From positions 22,242,001-22,306,000 of the forward strand of contig NC_045131.1 of the NCBI RefSeq assembly GCF_007655135.1: a stretch of 64,000 nt of DNA. The letters are read 5' to 3'. The notes below the pieces were generated by a model, which was not told the origin of the DNA, searched no databases, and saw only the letters and a list, made by a program, of their open reading frames with translations. The DNA is from Punica granatum (taxonomy: Eukaryota > Streptophyta > Magnoliopsida > Myrtales > Lythraceae). A program made the position numbers and the translations under genes. Positions 11,956 through 24,346 of the stretch are shown piece by piece; position 1 is the first letter of the stretch, and every line of letters starts with the position of its first letter.

Positions 11956-13042
11956 CTAGATAGAACAACTCCTTCTATGAAGCTTTCCACATTCGAACTG
12001 GTCATCGTGTCCAGGATGTTGTGGTCTTGCAAGAAGAGTTAATTTAGGGACAATCGACATGGAGCATTGACTATCTTCGCATATTCCCAAATATCTACGT
12101 TCGACGATCAATAAAATAGACTTAACCCCTTGAAGATTGGGCACGGTACCCCAGATGACAATCTTTACTCGAAAATCCATTTCATTCCTGGCATAATCCC
12201 ATTGCGCAGAACCTTTGGCCATGTCATACCCGCAACCATCTATTTTGTTGATGGAGTTTAATAATTCCTCCAGTGAATTCTGAATAGCAATTTCTTCATG
12301 TTTCAACTAGGGTAAGGTAAAATCTTGTTCCTTCGATGCATTCTCTTCAAACGATACATCATTCGTAATCAACGCATGATTATCTCGTGAATCCTGTGTC
12401 GTTTCTGTCATGGACTTAATTTCCTCTTCCTCTTGATTTCATCTTCCTTCATGGAAATTCCTTCTTCGAACTGCACATTTTCTTCTTCTAACACAACATC
12501 AATCAAGATGTCCCCAAGATCTGTCTTTCCATTTTCAAGGTGGCTAGATTCCGCAAAACGATTTGGAGATTCAAATAGAGGCTCTTCCTCATATTCCAAA
12601 GGAAGGAATTTGACCTGTAGCAATCTCTCTGCACTATTTCCCGCCAAATAGAAGCTTTGCTCCTTAAGCGATAAACGACTCTATCAACTCGGATTCCATC
12701 ATCGGGGATGTCGTAGTAGTTGAAGAAATTGTCCACAACAGCAATCCACTCCAATAAATCCTCAACATTCATGCTTCCGTTGAAAATCGGAATCTTTTTT
12801 GGGCAGTACTCTTTTGGCTCCCATAGATGTACTCTGCTTCCACAAAAGCAACTTTCGCCTCGCTCCGGTTTCCACGCAAGTTGAGGGCCTCGAGTCGAAG
12901 TACAATCTCATCAAGAAACTGTTCCATTTGCTTAACTCTTTGGTCCATAACTTGCCCTGTGATTTCCTCCCGCTTTTCGGCGTTTGGAAGATGGTGACCC
13001 ACCTTGTCCACCATTGGTCAGTCTCGGGAGAGTCCATCGCTT
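11956..13042 (-). pseudogene. Ty3-type gag remnant (copy A)
   Basis: The minus strand starts with an ATG about three bases inside the PBS and encodes a gag-like protein (capsid region around NVEDLLEWIAVVDNFF, then VDRVVYRLRSKAS). Frameshifts split it over three frames: 13037-12762, 12772-12503 and 12647-12408 with 12306-11956. The acidic C-terminal half has no zinc knuckle. It would package element RNA with help from a full-length relative. Dead by sequence. Confidence 0.7.
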
Positions 13043-13145
13043 TGATACCACCTGAAGCAACACGTTAGGATCGATTTGCCCGCCTAAAACACGTTTAGAC
13101 TTGAAAGGAATTAAATGAGCTAAATCACTCGAGAAAGAAGTTTGA

Positions 13146-13399
13146 ACACCCCGTTTGATTTCGCAATCTAATTTTAAGATTTTAACTCTAACTTTAACTT
13201 TACTCATTACACAACAAAAATCAATTATCAAAAGTCAAAAGAGTGGGCCCCATATATAAATCTACATGCAATTTCATTATAATTAACTCTTTACACCATT
13301 CTTTCAACTCTCAAAAATCCAAAGAGTGGGTCCCATATTTATTTTGTCGGTTTTCAAAATTAAAATTCAAGTTAAAACATGACTGTGAAAACAAACGAG
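13146..13399. mobile_element. Tourist-like MITE in the right LTR of copy A
   Basis: A 254-base insertion absent from the other three LTR copies in this window. It begins ACACCCCGTTTGATTTC and ends GAAAACAAACGAG, and has the internal TTTAACTCTAACTTTAAC tracts of the family seen at 42588, 52373, 53753 and 61404. The 3-base target duplication is not clean here (TGA versus TCA). Confidence 0.65.
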
Positions 13400-14146
13400 T
13401 CAGAAATGACTTGAGATTATTTCTTCTTCATTGCTTGAATTCAGATCATTCTCAGCCCTTATATAGAAGAGCTTATAACTTGCAAAACAAGACAATTTCC
13501 AACTCAAGATCCCCCATAAATGCTACCAACTAGCCCCAGCTACTTACCAACTAGCCCCAAATACTAAACATGACAATTAGTAAATATTATTGACTCAACC
13601 AATTATTCATTCTTCTCCCATTGCAGCTAGCTGTCCACCCACCATCTTTAATGCTTCTGGATAAAACGCACCTCGGGTTAAGTGGCTTCACGGGCTCAGG
13701 CTTCCATTCATATAGAACTTGGGCCATGTTCTTTGATTTAATTTGCTTAGGCTTTGGCCGATATAGCTTGGGCTTCTCTTGACCAACCTTCACCAATAAA
13801 TTAATCAAGATAAGCTACGCGTCACAAAAAAGATAGTATCAAATCCATCGTCTTTCGCCAACTATCCATTTGAAAAATTGTCTTCATTGGAATAATTAGT
13901 TAAGGAGCTAGAACATTGCCTCATAAAGGGCATCCATGTTATAAATACTTATTTTTTGTGTTTTACAAATTATGAAATTAATTATTGTATACATATATAT
14001 ATGGTTGTGTTTTATTTTTTTCTGCATCAAGATTTTTCACAAAGTAATAAAGATACTATAAAAAAATATTTTTAGGACTTTATGGATTAAATTGTTTTCT
14101 TCTCATCCATCGCACCAAGTTGTGAAATTTCTTTTGATAAATATTA

Positions 14147-14491
14147 GAGGTTTTTACCTAAAATGACCCACGGTTTACCTGTTTTGTCAAATCTATCATA
14201 TGCTTTTTTTTGTCAAATCTATCACATGGTTTACTTTTTGCATCAAATCTATTCCGACGTTATCTTTTCCGTCAACATCTAACGGTCGTGCTGACATGGC
14301 ACGTGGAGGGATAGTGGGCCATACTTGCCACGTGGGCGCCACATTAGTACGACCGTTAAATGTCGATGGAAAAGATAACGTCGGGATAGATTTGATGTAA
14401 AAAGTAAACCATGAGATAGATTTGACAAAAAAAAACATAGGATAGATTTGACAAAACGAGTAAACCATGGGCCATTTTAGGTAAATTCCCT
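14147..14491. mobile_element. MULE-type foldback MITE with about 150-base TIRs (copy A only)
   Basis: The two halves are inverted repeats: from 14155 ACCTAAAATGACCCACGGTT, mirrored at 14482 and below as ACCTAAAATGGCCCATGGTT. They pair through the AAATCTATC and GACGTTATCTTTTCC tracts almost to the centre. Flanks TAAATATTA and TAATTATTA are a 9-base duplication with one mismatch. Copy B at 47690 has the uninterrupted site. A 9-base TSD with long TIRs points to the Mutator superfamily. Confidence 0.8.
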
Positions 14492-14525
14492 TAATTATTA
14501 TGTAGTAAGTAGATATGTAGAGTAT

Positions 14526-17500
14526 TGTTGTGGAAGATGTTGAATTCGAGGAATTTATACATCGAGATATACGTGGTAAAACCCTTAAGGCAAGGAAAAT
14601 ATCCACGGACAAAGCGCGGAGATTCCATTAGATCAATAAATTGGAGATTACACACTCAAAGTCACACCCGTGTTTCCCAGCCCCCGTTACAAGACCCAAC
14701 CCGAGAATAGTCTCGCAATTCTCTCAATTCTCACCACTCTCTCACTCTATGAACTCTAGAGACTTCAAGAGAGATAAGTCGAGAATTCTCAAGAAAATTA
14801 CCCGTGATTCTCAAACAACGTGTTGTCTTGATACAAGACCCTCTCCCCTTTAAACATATACAATACATTCCCAATATATCAATAATATCCTAATATAATT
14901 CTGGGATATTTCTCTCTTTGAACTATTCTAAAGATATTCTAGAATTATCTCTAACATTCCCAAGAGATAATTTTCTTATTTAAAAATCTAAAAAATACAA
15001 TGAAATCCCTATAATATAGAAAACACAATCTCAGGAGAATCTAAAATCTCGCCCCTTCATTTTTCGTCTGATCTTGTTACCGCTTTCGATCTTCGGGTTC
15101 TCTGCTAAATACGAGACACATTTAAACAAATCTCCACCTTAACTTGTATTCCGCCAAGTTCATGTTGATTTAGACTCAATCTGTTTTATCACAGCCCTCC
15201 AGGGGCTCCATTTCATCCTATGAGATCGCTCAAGTTCAAGTCACCCTTGGACTCTTCCAAGGTGCCTAGCTTCCTTAGCTTCCCTATGACGCACCTTCTG
15301 AAGCTAACTTTTCGACAAGTCGTATTCCCCGACTTCAGCATTACATGAGACCACCAACTCCGCAAGCCCATTGCATTCTCGTGGTCTCAACTACTCACTC
15401 TACTTGTCTCTCGCTTGCAAGCTAGCTATTATGTCATAGAGATTTTGGCCTCCATTCAAATCTACCCGGAATAATCTCCATGCCAGGCTGAGCGAGCGGA
15501 GCTTTCGGCCCAAAATTCCACCTTCCTCCCAAGCCTCTCCACCTGTCCTCGACATGTGCCATCGATCTGCTTGACCAAAATAGGAACATCAAAAGTGACA
15601 TTATTGATAAGGAATTTCGAGGCCTCGCCACACGTGTGCAAACTGTGCTTTTCCACCTTATCATTCTCGACCAAGTCACCGCCATCTCTGAATGACTCCA
15701 AGTAGTTTACTTTAAGAGTTGGACACTCAAATGCTATCGTTGAAGCCATTCCTTGCAGAACATACAGGCGCTTCTGCAATAGTTCCTTCATCACCACGAG
15801 AGCGCCCTTCGAGATTCTTACGACTCCACCTTAGCACTTGTAATTATAGCCATGCTTGTCAAGTGTACCTAACGAGATCATATATTTCTTTAATCCTGGG
15901 ACATGCTTAGCATCACCCAATAACATCTCACTACTAGTATGTAGCTTGATTTGCACTTCTCCCACCTCGACAACATCGCATGTGTCACTGTTGGCCATAA
16001 AGATTTTCCAACCTTCTATGGACCGATAAGTAGAAAATAATCATCTATCATAGCAAACATGGAAAGTGCATCCCGAATCAAGAATTCACAATATACCTGA
16101 CGTGCCTGATGTAGTAAGAATCTTAGCACATGCATTCCCATCACTTGCTGTTGTAAGAATATTTCCTCATTCGTAACTTTCATCGGCTACTACCTCATCC
16201 CCCAAGAGCTCGACTCACTTACCTCTTCGCCTTGGACAGTCCCTCTTGAGATGGCCTTCCTTGTTGCAATTCTAACAAATCGGCTTTCTGCGCTTTGACA
16301 TGCTCCCACCATGAGTCCTTTTCTCGCTTGATTTGCCCCTACCTACTAGGCCTTCACTGTTGCCTCCATGGTGCTCCATCACCTTCTTTTGCAACTTTTT
16401 CGAGTTCAACGATGCATTACCTTCCAAGGTGATGCTTGTCCTACCATATAGCACGGTATCCACGAAACTCTCGTATGCCTCCAGGACAAAACACAACAAC
16501 AATAAAGCCTGATCCTCGTCTACAATCTTGACCTCCACGATTGCGAGATCCATCATAATCTGATTAAAGAGGTCCACGTGATCACTTATGGAGGTCCCCG
16601 AACTCATCTTCAACTGGTATAACCGCTGCTTCAAGTACAACCTGCTCGTTAGGGACTTCTACTGATATAGCGGTTCTAGCTTCGCCCACAATTTCTGTGA
16701 TGAGTCCTAATCACATACCTCCCATAGTACTTTATTCGATAGGCTCATCTAGATAGCGTTTAAAGCCTTCGACATCACTGCCTTCCTTTCCTCCGATGAT
16801 AGGGTCACAAAAAGCTTCTTCTCTCATTCTAGTGCTCTATCAAGATCGTGTTGCACCAGCAAAACCTTCATCTTGATCTTTCATACCCCAAAGTCATTCG
16901 ATCCGTCGAACTTCTCTAACTCGAACTTTGCTCTCGACATCTTCGCCCACTCCAAGACATCGCTCTGATAACAGTTTATTGTGGAAAATGCCAAATTCGT
17001 AGAAGAAATAACACTTAGAGATACGCAGTAAAACCCTCAAAACGAGAAAAACATCTTCTGACAAAGCACGAAGATTCCACTAGATCATTAAACCTAAGAT
17101 TACGCACTCGAAATCATACTATTGTTTCCCATTCCCCATTACAAGACTCAACCCGAGAAAAACCCTTACAAACCTCTCAATTCTCACATCTCTCTCACTT
17201 TATAAACCCTAGAGACTTCAAGAAAGTAAACAACAGAATTCCAAGAAAATTACTCGAAATTCTCACACAACGTGGTTTTTTAATACAAGACACTCTCTCT
17301 CTTTTAAATAGATACAAGATCTTCCAAATATCTCAAAGATATCATAATATAATTTTAGGATATTCCCCCTTTGAAATATTATAAAGATATTCTAAAACTC
17401 TCTCTAACTTCCCTAAGAGATAATTTTCCTATTTAAAAATCTGAAAGATATAACAAAATCCTTACAAAATAGGAAATATAATCCTAGGAGAATCTGAGAT

Positions 17501-17589
17501 CTCGCCCATTTCTTTTTCGTCCAATCTCGTTACTGTTTCCTGATTTTAGGTTTTCAGGTTCTCTGCTAAATATGAGACACATTTCAACA
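14526..17589 (-). mobile_element. Truncated copia LTR retrotransposon, both LTRs present
   Basis: LTRs lie at 14526-15128 and 16977-17589, ending TGTTGTGG on the left and CATTTCAACA on the right. The flanks AGTAT and GGTAT are a 5-base TSD with one mismatch. The minus-strand PBS TGTTATCAGAGC (16973-16962) differs by one base from the initiator tRNA-Met site. The internal 1.85 kb holds decayed gag, a zinc knuckle, and the protease / pre-integrase start, but no integrase core, RT or RNase H. Copy B has only a solo LTR at this site. Confidence 0.9.
15434..16942 (-). pseudogene. Copia gag, protease and pre-integrase remnant
   Basis: Minus strand, in order. Gag start FELEKFDGSNDF near 16930. UBN2-type gag around SDHVDLFNQIMMDLA (16640-16272). 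A zinc knuckle near 16280-16240 (C, stop, NCNKEGHLKRDC) with a stop right after its first Cys. An aspartic-protease motif DSGCTFH near 16085. A GAG-pre-integrase piece around GALVVMKELLQKRLYVLQG (about 15810-15750). Several stops replace expected Trp codons. It ends near 15434 with no integrase core or RT, so the element could not move by itself even when young. Confidence 0.75.
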
Positions 17590-17758
17590 GGTATAGTGAA
17601 AATTTCCAAATGAGAAAGTTATACATTGACTAAGAAAAGAAGGAATAAGAAATTAGATAGGGATTTAACAGCTTTATTCACATTTAGTTAGAGCAATTAA
17701 TGTGTTATTGAGGGCATTTTAGTACTATGTGCAATAAATGGAATGGATTAGTTAAAAC

Positions 17759-19817
17759 TAGGCCAGAGCGAGTGCAAGTATCCTGCATTTTTTACGGTAC
17801 TCGGACTCTATCATGTAGAACACCGGTTCTGAAATTTAAGAATCGGAACCTACCCTTTTAAAATGTGGAACCGAATCCTACTTGGAATCTGTGATATATC
17901 ACATGTTCCGAGTACCCTGTAATCTACATAGGGCTGGACAAGAGCTTCGACCTCTGCCGTGCCATGCCATGCTATGCCTGCATTCAACCTTCACCTTGGC
18001 AGTTGGCACCTGTGGGACAGGCAAACAACCCAAAGCAATCATTTAGGAGTTCTACCACCATTGCATGGTAACAACAAATCAAAAACCAAATCGAATCATA
18101 TATCTGTAATTCTTGATTACGACATTTTCATTAGCAAATCGAATCCGCCAATGAAAATTTCGACCTAAACAAAACCATTCACTACCACAAGCAACAACAA
18201 GGGAGGTCTAACAAATCCTAAGATCTAGCGACCGGATCGACACCTATTTTGAAGCAGGTCTACAGTTTGCAAGTCCACCGGGAAGTGAACAATCACCACT
18301 CTCACTACTTCGCGAGAGAAATTGAGCAGGAAATGGAAGATTTGGTCAAATAGAGAAAAAGAGAGCGCATGTTGTACCTGCAATGTAAGTACAAACTGCA
18401 TATTCTTCACACTATCATGCATACGTATTATAAATTCATATTGGCTTTTGTCGCATACCACTGGGAATGCCAATATATAGTTTGATCTATTCTTTTTTCT
18501 TTTTTTTAGGTTGAAGCAAGATCTTTTATCTTAGGAGTGGGGATACCAACAATCTAGTGACCAAATTGGAGACCTCCAGCACCTTTTGCTCCAACTCCGA
18601 ACACCAACTCATTTAAAGTCCCGACAACTCTGATGTGTAGGGGCAATTGGAGCAATCATGCTTATAGGCCTCCCCCAGTAAAGCCACGAGCCCCTACAAC
18701 AACTCTAAAAGCTTCAGTATCTAGCTAATGGTTTATTCTCTTGATGATGGATGATAGTTAGGATGTCATTTTGTTGGTCATTTTGTTTTTAGTTCTAATT
18801 CTTGGGATATTAGCTTCTGATGAAAGTGAATGGACAGTTATTTTGGCTGTTGATATGGGATATTAATTGGGACATTACATTTTGTTGATGGCATATTAGC
18901 CTGATTTTATTGGATGTTGGTGGCATATGGCTCTAATGGAACATGCATATATGGTCAGATTTTGTAACCATTTTTTGTATCCATTTGAATTGACTATGTG
19001 AATTGATCTTGGTGGTAATGGAATATACTACTTTTTTTATTAGATTTGTTTGTTTTATAATTGCATATATTGTTTCTATTTCATTCTTAGGAAGCAAATG
19101 TCATAGAAAAGCAACAAATTTCTCTAAATCCAAGGTAAGGCCAAATCACCATAGCTTACAATATCTAAATTCATGGGTTTTGGTTTTGGATGGCCAGCGT
19201 GACTTTTTGACAAGCCAGCTCAGCAAATAACCAGCCATGTCAGAGTTTAGTGGCAGGGACCTCTTCAAACATGAACAGAAGGACCAAATTGTGCTAATAT
19301 TGCAAACGACCGGACCAACTTGTATGGGCAAAATCTTTCAGGGACCATTTAATAGCGAGGTGCATTTTCTAAGGACCGAATTATGAATTTAGTCAATAAA
19401 GAAGCAAGAGTAGTCACATCATGAAAATTTAGCTTGAAATCTCTTAATTACTAGATGAGGGCGTGTGCCACTGTATTATACTATATTTCTCTTTCTAGTC
19501 TCTGATTTTTATTTTATATAGATTAAAAGGACAACTTGGTATATTTTACTGTAATATGAGTTTATTTTACCGGATACGAATAATATTATTATCTCTAGGG
19601 TGCACCCCACGTGATGTTGCAGATCGGGAAAAGTTTTCGTCAATTTTTTTTTTATCATGTTAGTTTACCGATAACCAATAGAATATAAATGAAACTAATG
19701 ATAGAACTACTTTATGTATAAAAATTATGAATCCTTGATTATTAGTAAATTATCTAAATTTTCGAAAAGATTATGCTAATTAACATGTCCTACAATGTTA
19801 AGCTACAATTTTACCTA
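17759..19817. other. Non-coding spacer right of copy A
   Basis: Unique sequence starts where the duplication ends. No gene is supported; the minus-strand frame at 18473-18225 has no recognisable domain. Phrases near 19160-19385 (GGGACC and ACCGAATT-type) resemble repeat termini, but I could not pair them. Confidence 0.4.
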
Positions 19818-21336
19818 TCTATAAATAATATATAAAAGTTTAAGAGCGGGATGTAAGAGCTTCATTTGAGAACTTTCAGATCTTAGTAAAACATTGTTGT
19901 TTGCTCGAATCAATCCATTTGATAACCCTCAGCCTCATGGTTAATTGAGCTTCTAATTCCAATTCAATGAATTTTACTATAATATATTTGTGTCCATATT
20001 CAATGTATTTTGATTATCTGTCCATATTATTTGTACTTATAATTGTCTTAGAAAATCAAATGGTTTCTCGATATTTTGAAATGACCTCCTCAATTTAAGT
20101 GATATTTTTCAAGTTCGATATACTAACTGTTCTGTAAATCCGAAGCAAAAATTTATCATTTTGCATCATGTTTTTTATTCATGATAATTTTTCGACACTC
20201 TAAATCTCCCATTTTTCATTGTACCAATGCATATTCCAATAATATATTCTTCTATAACGAGGGTTATTTGGATTCGTCCTGGCTTATCATCGTGACCCAC
20301 AATGAATTTCTTGCAAACCCATGGGATAAGTCCTCTAGCCCTGTAAGCCAATCCTTGGATTCATATTACAGAATGATTGAATCTCTATACATACAATATC
20401 AGAATGATATGGCTAGATTACATATTAGTTTGATAATATTTAGCTCTTTTCACATTTTTGTTGTATTGATTAAGTCTGTTTGACAAATATAGGGGTTTTA
20501 ATACCATATATCCCAATGTCTGATGTTTTTCGCAAATGGTTTAAAATGTACATGCATAAAAAGGTCTATGGTTTGCATGTTATTCCAAATCTATCTCGAC
20601 GTGATCTTTTTCGTCAATCTTTGAAGGAGGTGCTGACATGGCTACATTCTATGTGGAATAACGCTTACATGGAAATATTATGGGTCATCCTTGCCACTGT
20701 AGTCATGGGATAGATTTGATAAAGAATTAAAACTATGAGATAGGTTTGATAAATATTGTAGCCTAATAGTTGGGCCTACATAGTGTTTGTTTTCTTGGTG
20801 TAAGTTGATATGTTATGCTTTCAAGTCCCGGAAGATAAGCATCATGATGATGCAACTCAAATCTTTCAATGAGTAGGCGCTACTTAGGAAGAAAAAACGC
20901 ACAAATACAGAGTATTGAAGTTGCAAGCGGCCCACAATATTTCCCAAACCTATCCCATGTTTTAAGTGTTTTTTCAAATCTATTCTATGACCACAATAGC
21001 AAGGATGGCCCACAATATTTCCACGGAGGCACCGTTACACATAGATTGTCGCCATGTTAGTAGCTTCATTGAAGATTGACGGAAAAGGTCACGCCGAAAT
21101 AGATTTCGAACAACTTGCACACCATTGGTGTTTTTATGTACTTTTCAAATCATGAGATATATTTGCTAAAAAGGTCAAACCATGAGATATATGGTGTTAA
21201 AACCCCATAAACACATAATTTTTAACAAATAATTTCTTTATCTATATCCATTTATACATCATGTATATTAATTATTTAATTTTTGTCAAATGAAAATTAA
21301 TAAAAGTTTACCATGCAACACGCGGTTGCCAGCTAG
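19818..21336 (+). mobile_element. Non-autonomous Helitron 1, interrupted by a foldback element
   Basis: The 5' end TCTATAAATAATATATAAAAG follows an A at 19817. The 3' end has a short hairpin GCAAC-ACGCG-GTTGC followed by CTAG at 21333-21336 and then T. This fits Helitron rules: 5' TC, 3' hairpin plus CTRR, insertion between A and T, no TSD. Its body parallels Helitron 2 (for example TTTGTGTC(C)ATATTCAA). About 715 bases at 20492-21206 are a later insertion. No Rep/helicase gene. Confidence 0.7.
20492..21206. mobile_element. MULE-type foldback element nested in Helitron 1
   Basis: Terminal inverted repeats of about 150 bases begin GGGGTTTTAATACCATATAT and end with its inverse at 21206. They share the TCTATCTCGACGTGATCTTT block with the family of the 14147 MITE. 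The middle carries a second, smaller mirror (around 20700-21010), so it may be two elements inserted into each other. A target duplication is not evident. Confidence 0.6.
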
Positions 21337-21358
21337 TTAATCTTAATTTGATTTATCA

Positions 21359-21877
21359 TCTATTGTAATATATAAAAGCTGACAAGTAAAAAGAGAATGC
21401 ACCATGGAATCAAAATATGAAACCCTCAGTTTGACATTGAATTGACTTTTCGATTCTAGTTCAATGAATATTTACAACATTTTATTTGTGTCATATTCAA
21501 CGTACTTTGACTATTTATTCATCTTATATGTACATAACAATATTTAATTAATTCTTTTGAAAAAACATAATTTTTTTATAATTGAAAAGATCTTCTCAAA
21601 ATACGAGACATTTTTTCAAGTTTAAAGTGCTAAAATGCCCTATAAATACAAGACTGAAAAATTTACTCTTTTAATTATAGTTTTCCAACACTACAACTCC
21701 TACATAATGGCTCACTTATAATTCATTGTGCTTATTATGTTTACTTGGTCAAATATATGATTTTAAATATGTCTTTTCTTTTTGTGTAAATTTATTTATG
21801 TCATATGTGTAAGTATTTATTTTTGGTCATGCGAATATTGATAAAAGTTTTCCGTGCAACGCGCAAGTGTCTACTAG
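21359..21877 (+). mobile_element. Non-autonomous Helitron 2
   Basis: 519 bases, starting TCTATTGTAATATATAAAAGC after an A and ending in a GCAACGCGC hairpin-like motif followed 11 bases later by CTAG (21874-21877) and T. It begins 22 bases after the end of Helitron 1 in the same orientation, and its body is a diverged version of the same sequence. Confidence 0.7.
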
Positions 21878-23881
21878 TTATTTTAACATAGAAAAGCATG
21901 ATCGCAACATAATAAGTTTTGAGTTACCCCGTTAATTTGAAGTAACGAACTTTACTTGCAGTGTGAGGTTTGAAATTTGTTACAATTAATTATGTTACAG
22001 TCACGGCCAAATCACAGTCAAGTGAGAATTGGTGTCATTCATCGACTAATATTGTACCCTTACATTTTGTCGAGAAAAATGACATTTTTAAGAGTATAAA
22101 TAAAAGAAGTCTTCTTTAATTGGTGATCAATTCAAATAAGTATTTCATGATTAAAGGAAGAAATAAAAAGAAAACATATCGATAAAAAGAAAAAAAGAGA
22201 GAGGAAGGTGGCTGCGGGTGGGACAAATTCACCCAATCGCCACCTCCTTCTTATGAGAAAACGTTTAGTTTAGGTGTGAAAACTGTGACCTCTAAATCAA
22301 CAGACAAGAGTATGAACCATTACGCTACACCTCTTTTGATAAGAAAGGATAAGGATTAAGGATAACTTATTAAAAAATCAAGGAAATAAGAAGTCTTTTT
22401 TCCAACTTGTAACGCGTGAAGGTCAAATGATGGGGAAACTACCTAAGTGATATGATTATTATAAATATAGGGGCCCGACATGTGCAATGTAATTTCAATT
22501 TTTCATTAATAAAGCGCTGACAAAAAACTGCAAATTGTTTGATTAATTTATCGGACATTATTATATGTCAATTTGATGCTAGATTTATCTCCTCTTGATG
22601 TTATTTATAACGTGTAGATCGTCATTTCATTGAATAACACTCTACCTTAAGCCATGTCATTTTTATAAATATGTAATATAATACGTTTCATTGTCAGTTT
22701 CTGCCACTAGTTATTAACTAAAGTTTCTCGATTGACATTCTAGGGGCGTTTGGTTCGACTGATGTTAGATTAATGAGAATATTAAGGCTACCTTTGGTAT
22801 CATAAAATTTAAATAATACAAGAATACTCCAATTACTTTTATGAAAAAATTACAAAGAGATCATGAACTGTCAACTTTGTCTCAGATTTATCGCAAATCA
22901 CTTTTTTAACATAAAATAAGGAATTTCATTTATGTTTTCCATCTATCATATGGTCTTCTTCTTTGAAAATAATATATTAACGCTTTTACAGAGTTACGAA
23001 CTGAAATTATATGTTTAAGAGCTATTACAGTTTAGGAACTGAAACTATGTTTAATATTGCACGTAATACGAGTCACCATCTGATATATTATGTATTAGTG
23101 TTCTAACGCACTGGTTTGTTTTTAATAGTAATCGTTAACACTTTTTAAAAAACTTCAACAATAACAAAACAATTGAATAATAATCCTAATATATTAGTTT
23201 GATTTTAAATACTTGAATGCCAGATTTCTTGTTTAAAGGGGTTAATCGTTGACATTATGCAAATTTATTAATTGCATGTATACAAATTTGATCATTTATA
23301 TTTCCTCTTTTTTTTGAAAATAATATTTTTTATGTCCTTTTCAATTATTAATTCCTTTTACTTTTTATGTGACCTAATTTTGAAAACTTAGAGTCTTGTA
23401 TTAATCTTTTGGAAATCCTTTATAAAGACCACTAATTATTTTATCGATGTGCATTGTATATCTATTAATAATCTATACAGTTCAAAGATATATTAAAAAA
23501 TATATCATTTGAATAAAAATTTTAGATATTTTTAAAAATAGTATCATTCAAAATTCTTATTTTCACATGTAAAATTTTATTTTTGAAATTCTTGTTAGTT
23601 TAAATAATTAGTTCAATTAATCGATATTCTTTTTCATACGTTTTTATTCTATCAATATGAATGGGTCATTTATAATCATAAGTTTTTGAGTTGATTTTAT
23701 AATATTATTTTTAGAATTACATTTTTAAATATTTTTTTTCGGTGGAGATTTTTAAATGATGTTTATTATTGATGAGTTTAATTAATATTATTGTATAAAT
23801 ATAAATTGACTATTTTATTCATATTTAGTGAATCCCATTTAATTGTGAAGTGGAAGTTGGTTTTACTAAGAGATAGATAGA
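21878..23881. other. AT-rich spacer
   Basis: No gene. Contains the SINE-like sequence at 22200-22342, an AT-rich stretch with many short T and A runs, and a GATA microsatellite at about 23871-23885. Confidence 0.5.
22200..22342 (-). mobile_element. SINE-like tRNA-derived sequence
   Basis: The minus strand from about 22341 reads GAGGTGTAGCGTAATGGTTC, a good pol III box A. It is followed about 35 bases later by GGTCACAGTTTTCACACC, a degenerate box B. This is the layout of plant tRNA-related SINEs. Flanks GATAAGAAAGGA and GATAAAAAGAAA may be a target duplication. The 3' part includes a GGTGGC...GCCACC hairpin. Moderately supported. Confidence 0.45.
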
Positions 23882-23890
23882 TAGATTTGA

Positions 23891-24273
23891 CAAGTAAACT
23901 AACAATTTGCCACTCGAGAGATTGATATTATATCAAATCAGATTTCAAGAAATTTTTCATCTCAAATTGGACCCTAACAGATTAAGTGTACATCAGGTGA
24001 CCCCTTCCGTCTGCTTGCCCTCCAATAATGGACAGAAACATCTGATATGACATTATTTTTTATTTTTTTACATCAATTTTGATATTGACCTATTAAATGT
24101 ATATCATATTGGCCCTTCTGTTAGAGGATTTCGTTGAGTTTTTAACGGCAGACAGACGGAATGAGCAATATGATGTACATTTAATAGGCCAATGTCAAAA
24201 TTAATGTAAATTTTTCTTGAAATCAGATTTGATGTAATATCGATTTCTTGAGGGAGAAATTGTTAGTTTACTT
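23891..24273. mobile_element. MULE-type foldback MITE
   Basis: TIRs start AAGTAAACTAACAATTT and continue as GATATTATATCAAATC..GATTTCAAGAAA on both ends, about 120-150 bases each. The 9-mer TAGATTTGA flanks both sides (23882-23890, 24274-24282), offset by one base from perfect TIR symmetry. No coding sequence. Confidence 0.75.
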
Positions 24274-24346
24274 TAGATTTGATATATCAATTGGATGCAA
24301 TAAAGAGTTATTCAGATTAACAAATGCAAATCATTGAATAAAAAAG

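Larger units (their letters stand above)
11421..13824 (-). mobile_element. Non-autonomous gag-only LTR retrotransposon (copy A)
   Basis: Complete element with LTRs at 11421-11911 and 13053-13824 (TGACGC at one end, GCGTCA at the other) and a perfect 5-base TSD CAAAA (11416-11420, 13825-13829). The minus-strand PBS TGGTATCAAAGC (13050-13039) matches initiator tRNA-Met. A purine-rich tract AAGTGAAGGAGAA abuts the 3' LTR. The internal part is only about 1.1 kb and has a decayed Ty3-type gag, recognised by DLLEWIAVVDNFFNYYDIPD and a following FRGRA-like helix. There is no protease, RT or integrase. The right LTR is longer than the left because a Tourist-like element sits in it. The same insertion is present in copy B. 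Confidence 0.9.
2757..17758 (+). repeat. Segmental duplication, copy A (15.0 kb)
   Basis: From about 2757 the sequence aligns continuously, in the same orientation, with 35813 onward, and the match ends near 17758/48514. Shared content in order: a resistance-gene tail fragment, a small secreted-protein gene, an unidentified gene remnant, DCC1, a gag-only LTR retrotransposon, and a copia insertion. By eye the copies are well above 90% identical in shared parts. Copy A is longer mainly because it keeps a full copia element where B has a solo LTR. A also carries a 345-base foldback element absent from B. Confidence 0.9.
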
